DNA of 47,442 nucleotides from Halobacteriales archaeon QS_1_68_17 (GTDB lineage: Archaea; Halobacteriota; Halobacteria; Halobacteriales; Haloarculaceae), in NCBI GenBank assembly GCA_003021105.1, contig PXRG01000019.1:1-47442 (forward strand), read 5' to 3'. Numbering within the stretch: the first letter of the stretch is position 1; the number at the start of each line of letters is the position of its first letter. The notes under the pieces are model-generated. The model searched no databases, had not been told where the DNA came from, and saw only the letters and a program-made list of their open reading frames with translations. The position numbers and the translations under genes are program-made. Positions 24,739 to 31,582 of this stretch are shown here, piece by piece.

Positions 24739-26421
24739 ATGGCGACGTGTGACGTGTGCGGCAAAAGCGAGAACATGCCGTACCAGTGCCGCCACTGCGG
24801 GGCCACTCACTGTGCCGAACACCGGCTCCCCGAGAACCACGACTGCCCCGGGCTGGACAACTGGGGGGACCCCGGGGGCGTCTTCGACAGCGGCTTCGAC
24901 GACAGCGTCGACAACCGCGGCCGCGAGTCGTCGTCGGTCATCGACCGGGTGCGGCCGGACACGAAACCCGGCGGCGTGCTGGGGTACTTCCGCGGGAACG
25001 TGACCTACGTCCTCCTCGCGCTCATGTGGATCACGTTCCTGCTGGAGTTTCTGGTGGGATTCATCCCCGGGTTCGGGATCGGCAGTCCGAACTGGAACGC
25101 CATCTTCGTTCTCTCCCCACGTCACCCCGAGTACGTCTGGACCTGGTTCACCTCCATCTTCGCCCACTCCCCGAACATCTTTTTCCACATCGTTGGCAAC
25201 AGCATCGTGATCTTCTTTTTCGGCCGGTTCGTCGAGCAGTACCTCGGTTCCCGGCGCTTCGCGGCGCTGTTTCTCGCCAGCGGTGCCATCGCCGGCCTGG
25301 CACAGATCGGCCTGGCACACCTCCAGGTCGCCCTCGGCATGTCGAACGCGCTGGGCGTCGGCGCGCTCGGGGCCAGCGGGGCGGCCCTGGCGATCCTGGG
25401 CGTGGTCACGGCCGTCAAGCCCGACCTCAGCGTCTTCATCATCCCGATCCCGATACCGATCCCCGTGTGGGTGATCACGGCGTTCTTCGTCGGCCTCAGC
25501 GTGTTCGGCGTCCTCACGCCCGGCCTACTCGGTGGCATCGCCCACGCCGCCCACCTGATCGGCGTGCTCATCGGCCTCGCGTACGGCAACCACGTCAAAG
25601 GCAGGCGGCAGATTCCCGGCCGGCTCCAGTTCGGTGGCGGCGGCCGGGGCCCGGGCGCTTACTCCCGGAGCCGCCGCTTTGCCTCGTCGGCGTACTGGTC
25701 GGCGAGCCTGGTCGGTTCCGGGAGCTTGTACCCCGCACAGAGCCGCGACTCCGACCGGGTGACCGGTCAGCGCCGCCTCGGGGACACGGCGAAGGACGGG
25801 GACGGGGACCCGGGGCCGGTCGTCGTCGGCGTCGACCAGGCGTTTCTGGACGACCTGGCGGTCAGCGCCCTGGTCGCGCTCCGGGACGGGACGGTGACCG
25901 AGCGCGCGACTGCCGCCGTCGAGACCGAAATCCCGTACGTGCCGGGGCTGCTCAGTTTCCGCGAGGGCGGGTCGATCCTGGCGGCGTTCGCGGAGCTTTC
26001 GGTCGACCCGGACCTCGTCGTGTTCGACGGGAGCGGCCGCATCCACTTCCGGCAGGCGGGGCTGGCGACACACGTGGGCGTCACCCTCGACGTGCCGAGC
26101 GTCGGCGTCGCCAAGAACCTCCTCTGTGGCCGCCCCCGCGAGTCGACCGAGGGACTCCCGGCGGGTGCGCGGGTCGTAATCGAGGCCGACGCGGACGTGA
26201 CTGCCCCTGCGGGGACCGTGATCGGCTACGCCCTCCAGACCCGGCAGTTCGATTCGCCGAACCGGCACGTCAACCCCGTCTACGTGAGTCCGGGCCACCG
26301 CGTGGGTGCGGCGACGGCCACAGACCTGGTCGAGCGGCTCTGTGCGGGGTACAAGCTCCCGGAACCGACCAGGCTCGCCGACCAGTACGCCGACGAGGCA
26401 AAGCGGCGGCTCCGGGAGTAA
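24739..26421 (+). CDS. Rhomboid protease - endonuclease V in one reading frame (rearranged)
   Basis: A single 560-codon frame. Residues 1-40 hold an AN1-like zinc finger (CDVCGKS, CRHCGATHC, HRLPENHDC). Residues ~90-295 are a rhomboid intramembrane serine protease with HIVGNSIVIFFFG, the catalytic GASGAALAILG and HAAHLIGVLIGL. Residues 304-336 are translated from the left arm of a 99-bp inverted repeat and match no protein. From about 358, PVVVGVDQAFLDD, YVPGLLSFREGG, FDGSGRIHF, GVAKNLLCG and GYKLPEPTRLAD are a complete set of endonuclease V catalytic motifs. The normal endonuclease N-terminus is partly missing. A GTG at 25759 could start a separate 220-residue endonuclease. The true rhomboid stop has been lost. 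A natural fusion is unlikely given the repeat. Confidence 0.8.
   Translation: MATCDVCGKSENMPYQCRHCGATHCAEHRLPENHDCPGLDNWGDPGGVFDSGFDDSVDNRGRESSSVIDRVRPDTKPGGVLGYFRGNVTYVLLALMWITFLLEFLVGFIPGFGIGSPNWNAIFVLSPRHPEYVWTWFTSIFAHSPNIFFHIVGNSIVIFFFGRFVEQYLGSRRFAALFLASGAIAGLAQIGLAHLQVALGMSNALGVGALGASGAALAILGVVTAVKPDLSVFIIPIPIPIPVWVITAFFVGLSVFGVLTPGLLGGIAHAAHLIGVLIGLAYGNHVKGRRQIPGRLQFGGGGRGPGAYSRSRRFASSAYWSASLVGSGSLYPAQSRDSDRVTGQRRLGDTAKDGDGDPGPVVVGVDQAFLDDLAVSALVALRDGTVTERATAAVETEIPYVPGLLSFREGGSILAAFAELSVDPDLVVFDGSGRIHFRQAGLATHVGVTLDVPSVGVAKNLLCGRPRESTEGLPAGARVVIEADADVTAPAGTVIGYALQTRQFDSPNRHVNPVYVSPGHRVGAATATDLVERLCAGYKLPEPTRLADQYADEAKRRLRE
25648..25746 (-). repeat. 99-bp inverted repeat, left arm
   Basis: Perfect reverse complement of 26334-26432, base for base over 99 bp. 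On the minus strand it encodes the endonuclease V C-terminus (LCAGYKLPEPTRLAD onward) plus its TAA stop. The arms are separated by 587 bp. It abuts the rhomboid coding sequence on the left. Confidence 0.95.
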
Positions 26422-26432
26422 GCGCCCGGGCC
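26334..26432 (+). repeat. 99-bp inverted repeat, right arm
   Basis: The arm in the native reading direction of endonuclease V. It contains the last 28 codons and the TAA stop (26419-26421) plus 11 bp beyond. It ends exactly where recognisable SDR coding sequence begins (26433), with the SDR start region missing. Confidence 0.95.
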
Positions 26433-27236
26433 ACGGGCTGTTCGTCGGGGATCGGTCGCGCGACGGCCCGGTCGTTCATGCAGTCGGACTGGCGGGTGTA
26501 CACGACGGCCCGCAATCCCGCGGACATAGAGACACTCGGGGAGAATGGTTGCGAGATAGCGACGCTGGACGTGACCGACGACGGTGACGTCCGGCGGGTC
26601 GTCGACCGGATCGTCGAGGAGACCGGCCGGATCGACTGCCTGGTCAACAACGCCGGCTACGCCCAGTTCGGGCCGCTGGAGGACGTCCCCGTCGAGCAAC
26701 TCCACCGGCAGTTCGACGTGAACGTCTACGGCCCCCACCGGCTGATTCGCGCCGTCCTCCCACACATGCGCGAGCAGGACGACGGGACCATCGTCAACGC
26801 GTCCAGCGTGGCCGGCCGGATCGCCACGCCCGGACAGGGTGCCTACGCGGGATCGAAGTTCGCGCTCGAAGGGATGAGCGACGCGCTCCGCGCCGAGGTC
26901 GACGAGTACGGCGTCGACGTAGTGCTGGTCGAACCGGGCCCCGTGGACACGAACTTCGTCGAGCGCGCCGACGACGAACTCGACGACGGCCTCGACCGGT
27001 CGGGGGCGTACGAACGGCTCTACCGGATCTACGAGGACCAGCAGGTGTTCGGGGGGGCCGGCGCCGTCGCCGTCCACCCCGAGGAGGTCGCGGACGTGAT
27101 CGTGGAGGCGGCCTGCTCGCCGAATCCCGGCCCGCGGTACCCGGTCGGCCAGTTTGCGAAGTACAGCCTCCTCGCCCGGTTTTTGCCCGACCGGTGGCGC
27201 GACGCGGCCGTCCGGGCGATCAGGAAGGTCGTCTGA
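26433..27236 (+). pseudogene. Short-chain dehydrogenase/reductase, 5'-truncated
   Basis: Classical SDR of about 268 codons without its first strand. The cofactor motif TGCSSGIGRATA begins at the very first intact codon, and the preceding beta strand and start codon are replaced by the inverted-repeat arm. Later motifs are intact: LVNNAGYAQFG, the catalytic Ser-Tyr-Lys set in NASSVAGRIATPGQGAYAGS and KFALEG, and EPGPVDTNF. No ATG, GTG or TTG lies in frame near the truncation. The first ATG (26478) would lose the glycine motif. The stop overlaps the next start (TGATG), as in an operon. It is a pseudogene unless the rearrangement is an assembly error. Confidence 0.75.
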
Positions 27237-28561
27237 TGTTCGAAAACCGCGACCGGCTGGCGCGCTCGCCGCCCCACGACCTGGCGCTTTCCTGTCTCGA
27301 AGCCGGTATCGAGGCCGCACACCCGCGACACGTCGTCGCGGAGGGCGTCGCGCTCGACGGCGACCGCCTCCGGGTGGCCGACGCCAGCTACGACCTCGAC
27401 GCGTACGACGAGGTCCTCGTCGTCGGCGGCGGGAAGGCTGCCGCGCAGGTGGCGGTCGCGCTGGAGGCGATCCTCGGCGACCGGATCGACGGGGGCGTGG
27501 TCGTCACGAACGATCCCGAGGAGACCGACCGGGTGACGGTCGTCGAGGGCGACCACCCCGTCCCGAGCGAGCGGGGCGTCGCCGGCGCGCGGCAGGTGCT
27601 GACGACCGCCTCGGAGGCCGGCGACCGGACGCTCGTGCTCGCGGTGCTGACCGGCGGCGCGAGCGCGCTGTTGCCAGCGCCCGTGACGGCCGTCTCGCTC
27701 GACGACCTCCGGACGACGACCGAGCGCCTGCTGGAGAGCGGCGCGACTATCGACGAAATAAACGCCGTCCGGAAACACCTCTCGATCATCAAGGGCGGCC
27801 AGATGGCCCGGACGGCCGACCCGGCGACGGTCGTCGGCCTGCTGTTCAGCGACGTGGTGGGCGACGACCCGGGCGTGATCGGGAGCGGACCGACCGCGCC
27901 CGACCCGACGACCTTCGAGGACGCGTTCACGGTGCTGGCAAGACACAGCGTCGGGGTGCCCGACGCCGTCAGCGAGCGGATCGAGGCCGGCACCCGCGGC
28001 GAACACGGCGAGACGCCCGGTGCCGACGCGGACTGCTTCGAGCGGGTCGACAACCACGTCCTCGCCAACGCCTGGACCGCCATCGCGGCCGCCCGCGAGA
28101 TAGCGCGCGAGGGCGACCACCGCCCGCTCGTGCTCTCCTCGCGGATCCGCGGCGAGGCCAGCGAGGCCGCCACGGCCCACGTCGCCGTCGCCGAGGAGTG
28201 TCTGGCGACCGGGAATCCGGTCGAACCGCCGGCGGTCGTCCTCTCGGGCGGCGAGACCACCGTGACGGTGCGGGGCGACGGCGAGGGGGGCCCGAACCAG
28301 GAGTTCGCGCTGAGCGCGGCGCTGGATCTCCCCGAGGGCGCGGTGCTGGCTACCGCCGACACCGATGGGATCGACGGCGTGTCCGACGCGGCCGGAGCGC
28401 TCGTCGACGCCGACACCGTCCCCGACCGCGTCGCGGCCGAACGGGCGCTCATTCACAACGACGCGTACCCGTACCTCGACGACCGGGATGCCCTCCTCGT
28501 GTCCGGTCCGACCGGGACGAACGTCAACGATCTGCGGGTGCTGGTGGTCGGGTCGCGGTAG
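27236..28561 (+). CDS. gckA: Glycerate 2-kinase (MOFRL family)
   Basis: 441 residues. N-terminal Rossmann-like domain with VLVVGGGKAAAQVAVALEAI, then GDHPVPSERGVAGARQVL and the LTGGASALL loop, KHLSIIKGGQMA and FSDVVGDDPGVIGSGPTAPD. The C-terminal MOFRL domain has SGGETTVTVRGDGEGGPNQE. It phosphorylates glycerate to 2-phosphoglycerate, feeding sugar or serine/glycerate breakdown. Its ATG overlaps the SDR stop by one base, so the SDR was probably part of the same pathway (for example a hydroxyacid or sugar reductase). Confidence 0.9.
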   Translation: MFENRDRLARSPPHDLALSCLEAGIEAAHPRHVVAEGVALDGDRLRVADASYDLDAYDEVLVVGGGKAAAQVAVALEAILGDRIDGGVVVTNDPEETDRVTVVEGDHPVPSERGVAGARQVLTTASEAGDRTLVLAVLTGGASALLPAPVTAVSLDDLRTTTERLLESGATIDEINAVRKHLSIIKGGQMARTADPATVVGLLFSDVVGDDPGVIGSGPTAPDPTTFEDAFTVLARHSVGVPDAVSERIEAGTRGEHGETPGADADCFERVDNHVLANAWTAIAAAREIAREGDHRPLVLSSRIRGEASEAATAHVAVAEECLATGNPVEPPAVVLSGGETTVTVRGDGEGGPNQEFALSAALDLPEGAVLATADTDGIDGVSDAAGALVDADTVPDRVAAERALIHNDAYPYLDDRDALLVSGPTGTNVNDLRVLVVGSR

Positions 28562-28607
28562 TCGCGCCGGCCGGTGCTTTCTTCCCCCACAGCGGCCAGG
28601 GTCCAGT

Positions 28608-29219
28608 ATGGACACGTTCCGCGTCGGTATCCTGCTGTTCGAGGGCTACGAGGAACTGGACGCCATCGGCCCCTACGAGGTGTTCGGGGCCGCGGCCGAC
28701 CACGGCGCTGACCTGTCGGTGGACCTGCTCACCGTCGAGCCGACCGACCGGGTGACGGCCGCCCACGGCCTCCGCGTCGAACCCGACGGCACCCTCGGGG
28801 CGGCGGGCGACCTGGACCTCCTCGTCGTCCCCGGCGGCGGCTGGAGCGACCCGGAGACGCCGGGGGCGCGGGTCGAGGCCGAGCGCGGAGCCCTGCCCGA
28901 GGCCCTCGCCGCCAGCCACGGGGCCGGCACGACCGTCGCCGGCGTCTGTACCGGCGGGATGCTCCTCTCGACGGCGGGATTGACCGACGGTCGTCCCGCG
29001 ATCACACACCGGAGTGCGATCGACGACCTGCGGGCGGCCGGCGCGGAGGTGGTCGAGGCCAGGGTCGTCGACGACGGCGACGTGGTGACGGCCGGCGGCG
29101 TGACCGCCGGCATCGACCTGGCACTGCACCTGGTCGAACGGGAGTTCGGCGCGGCCTTGGCCGACGAGGTGGCGACCTACATGGAGTTCGAACGGCGCAC
29201 CGACCGTTACTCCGCGTGA
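28608..29219 (+). CDS. DJ-1/PfpI family protein
   Basis: 203 residues, class I glutamine amidotransferase-like fold. VGILLFEGYEELDAIGPYEV at the start, LLVVPGGGWSDPE, and the nucleophile elbow GVCTGGMLLSTAGLTDGRPA with its cysteine, followed by TH. It resembles the AraC-type/isonitrile hydratase-like branch rather than a protease. Its last 30 bp are repeated three or so more times downstream. Confidence 0.85.
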   Translation: MDTFRVGILLFEGYEELDAIGPYEVFGAAADHGADLSVDLLTVEPTDRVTAAHGLRVEPDGTLGAAGDLDLLVVPGGGWSDPETPGARVEAERGALPEALAASHGAGTTVAGVCTGGMLLSTAGLTDGRPAITHRSAIDDLRAAGAEVVEARVVDDGDVVTAGGVTAGIDLALHLVEREFGAALADEVATYMEFERRTDRYSA

Positions 29220-29323
29220 GAGTGGCGCATCGACCACTACTCCGCGTGAGAGTGGCGCATCGACCACTACTCCGCGTGAGAGTGGCGCACCGACCACTAC
29301 TCCGCGCGAGAGCGGCGTACACC
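29191..29323 (+). repeat. 30-bp tandem repeat derived from the DJ-1 gene 3' end
   Basis: Four full units (29191-29220, 29221-29250, 29251-29280, 29281-29310) and a partial fifth. Units 2 and 3 are identical. Unit 1 is the end of the DJ-1 gene with its TGA stop, so each following unit repeats the C-terminal codons and the stop downstream of the gene. Confidence 0.95.
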
Positions 29324-29371
29324 CTACCGCGAGGCGGAAGGGGTTTCACTTCGCGGTCCCCAGAGAGCGGC

Positions 29372-29545
29372 ATGAACATCGACCTCCCGAAGGCAGTCGT
29401 CGGCGTGCACGTCCTCGTCGGATCGCTGTTCATCGGCCTCGGGGGGTGGTACCTGCTGCAGGGCGACCTCGCCGGGACCGCAATCCAGGTCGTGCTCGGA
29501 CTGCTGTTGATCGCCGCCGGCGTCGCCGCCTCGCGCCTCCTCTGA
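29372..29545 (+). CDS. Small two-helix membrane protein
   Basis: 57 residues: MNIDLPKAVVGVHVLVGSLF, then a second hydrophobic helix IQVVLGLLLIAAGVAASRLL. A typical small haloarchaeal membrane protein with no family name I recognise. Its stop codon is directly next to a MITE-like inverted repeat (29545). Confidence 0.6.
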   Translation: MNIDLPKAVVGVHVLVGSLFIGLGGWYLLQGDLAGTAIQVVLGLLLIAAGVAASRLL

Positions 29546-29654
29546 TACTGGTGGCTGTAATTCTTTTACTCACCAGTCTTTGCTATCTGCGGATACAGAA
29601 CCTTTCCGCCTGGATTCTCAATTCGAGTTTTCACGTACTTACAGCCACCAGTAT
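29545..29654. mobile_element. MITE-like element with 16-bp terminal inverted repeats (copy 1)
   Basis: A 110-bp segment bounded by perfect 16-bp inverted repeats: ATACTGGTGGCTGTAA at 29545-29560 and its complement at 29639-29654. The interior is AT-richer than the genome and has no ORF. A second segment at 34679-34789 has the same size and a related end sequence. No clear target duplication is visible, and no parent transposase is present in the window. Confidence 0.55.
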
Positions 29655-29748
29655 GAGGCTGGTTTCGCGGTGGGCCCGTCGCCCGATACTCGACTGGCAT
29701 CCAACTGGACACAATCCTCTTTCGACGGTGGATTGTACGATCATTCGA

Positions 29749-30084
29749 GTGAATCAAGTGTCGGGAAATCGACGAGAACGGGCATCGGAAGCCAGGATCG
29801 GCCGGGACCAGCGGGAGATTCTGCGGTTTCTCGACCGGAGCGGCGGTCGCGTCGAGGGGACGCACCTCGTCTCGGTCGCGCTCTGTGTCGCCAGGCGGGA
29901 GCGCCAGGACGACGCCGGGACGACGTTCCCGTTCGACGAGGTTCACGACCGGGTGACGACGCAGTACCTCCCCGAACTGGAGCGGGGCGGCCTGGTCGAC
30001 TTCTGCAGGGAGGACGATGCGGTTACTCTCCTCGTCTCCGGGGATGACCTCGGTGCACTCCTCGCGGACGACGACTCCGCGTGA
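29749..30084 (+). CDS. Winged-helix-like hypothetical protein (DUF7344-like)
   Basis: About 111 residues. REILRFLDRSGGRVEGTHLV, then DRVTTQYLPELERGGLVDFC and DAVTLLVSGDDLGALLADDD fit the small winged-helix domains often annotated DUF7344 in haloarchaea. The start is uncertain: GTG at 29749 or 29758 is likely, while an ATG at 29653 overlaps the MITE-like element and would add a sequence unlike the family. Possible transcription regulator; target unknown. Confidence 0.55.
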   Translation: MNQVSGNRRERASEARIGRDQREILRFLDRSGGRVEGTHLVSVALCVARRERQDDAGTTFPFDEVHDRVTTQYLPELERGGLVDFCREDDAVTLLVSGDDLGALLADDDSA

Positions 30085-30234
30085 GGTCGGTCCCGTCGCT
30101 CCCGGTCGAATCCTCCACCGCGGACCGGCCCCGGGAAGGACGGGGGATCGCCTCGCGGGACGGGCAGTACAGGCGACTGCCCTGTGCTTTCCTCCCCGCG
30201 GGGGCCGCGACCGTTTGTCGCTGTCCGATCTCCG

Positions 30235-31211
30235 TCAGTCCAGACAGGCGGCCACGACCTCGAGCAGGCGTTCGCCGCGGACCTCCTCGGCGAACAGCGG
30301 CACGCGCCTGACGTCGTGGCCCCGGAAGAGGTCCTGGGACTCCCGGAGCGCACGCTGTTGGACCTCCCAGCGGCGCTGGCAGAACTCGCAGTCGTCGAGG
30401 TCGGGCGTCACGAACCAGTCCGCGTCGACCCCCGCGACGTCCGCGAGGTCCTCCATGACGCGGTTGACGACGATGGTCCCCACGGGTACGTCGAACTCGG
30501 CGAGGCGCGCGAGCAGCCGCCGGGATTCCACGACGCTCAACTCCTCGGGCACCATGACGATCCGGAAGTCCGTCCGGGCCGGATCGCGCAACACGCCCCG
30601 GAGGCGTTCGATCCGCTCCCGGAGCACCTCCAGGTCGTCGAATCCCTCCTCGGGGTCGGGTTCCTCGTCCCCGAACATCCCGGTGAGGCCGTCCATCATG
30701 CCGCTCAGCCGCTCCCGGAGGGTGAGCACCTTCCCGAGCATCGAGTCCATCACCTCCGGCAGTTCGAGCAGCCGGAGGGTATGTCCCGTCGGGGCGGTGT
30801 CGACGACCACGCGCTCGAACCGGTCGTCGTCGAGGTACTCCAGCAGGAGGCGCATCGCGGCGGCCTCGTCGGCCCCGGGCATCGTCCCCCCGAGCGGGTT
30901 GGCGACGTCGGCCCCCTCGCCGAGCAACTGCTCCAGGCCGCCGAGCCCCTCGAAGTTCCCCTCGGAGCCGAACGGGCCGCCCTGGAGGGCCGCCTCGGGA
31001 TCGATCTCGGCGGCGTACAGCGGCTCCGCCTCCCGGATTCGCGCCGGCTCCGCCTTCCGTCGCGGGCGCTGGCCAGCGCCGTCGCGGCGGCCATCGTCGT
31101 CTTGCCGACGCCGCCCTTCCCGCCGTAGAGGACGTAATCGGGGGCGTCGACGCCGGCCGGGACGGCCGCCTCGTCGATCTCGGCGACCGGCTCCACGTCG
31201 AGTTCGTCCAT
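30235..31211 (-). pseudogene. ArsA/Get3-like ATPase, internal deletion and frameshift
   Basis: An anion-transporting/tail-anchored-protein ATPase of the ArsA/Get3 type, in two frames. The first part (from 31211) has the P-loop VLYGGKGGVGKTTMAAATAL and ends at ALASARDG. The second resumes in another frame as KAEPARIREAEPLYAAEIDP, LLGEGADVANPLGGTMPGAD, then VVVDTAPTGHTLRLLELPEV, and runs to the stop at 30235. The missing stretch (about 20-25 residues) normally holds the switch I DPAHSLSD motif, so the product could not hydrolyse ATP normally. A 16-bp palindrome GGCGCTGGCCAGCGCC lies just beside the site. It may be a pseudogene or a sequence error. Confidence 0.8.
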
Positions 31212-31269
31212 GCGTGGCTGTTCGCTTGGAGGTACCTGTACTCGTCGGTCGCGCGCCTGGAGGGCGTAG

Positions 31270-31425
31270 CTACGAGCGGGTCGAACGGGCCTCGCGGATC
31301 TCGGCCCCGTCGCGGAGCTTGTCTTCGCAGTTCGGACACACCCGGGGGTTCTCGCACCCCTCGGGTGCGAACACCCTGACGTAGGCGTCCGTCACGAAGT
31401 CCCCGCAGTTTTGACACTCTGGCAT
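31270..31425 (-). CDS. DUF7563-like zinc-ribbon protein
   Basis: 51 residues with two CxxC knuckles (CQNC at 4-7 and CPNC at 33-36), a pattern seen in short haloarchaeal zinc-ribbon families such as DUF7563. The ATG at 31425 gives an N-terminus starting MPECQNCGDFV. A TATA-like sequence TTATCACC lies about 25 nt upstream. Confidence 0.7.
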   Translation of the reverse strand: MPECQNCGDFVTDAYVRVFAPEGCENPRVCPNCEDKLRDGAEIREARSTRS

Positions 31426-31582
31426 CGAAAGAAACCCTTGTTGCGAGGGTGATAACCTTTGTGTATCCGGCTGACACGTCCGGTAGCCGGTCCGCCGCCG
31501 GCCGGGCATCCCGCGCGGTCGGGCTTCTGTCCAGTTCCCCCGAGGGACCGGTCGGTCGATGGCCGACCTGCCGTCCCGGCCA

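Noticed and set aside
29216..29371. In-frame N-terminal extension of the small membrane protein starting inside the 30-bp repeats.
   Set aside because: It consists of repeat-encoded residues (repeated VAHRPLLRVR) with no resemblance to a protein; the ATG at 29372 is the credible start.
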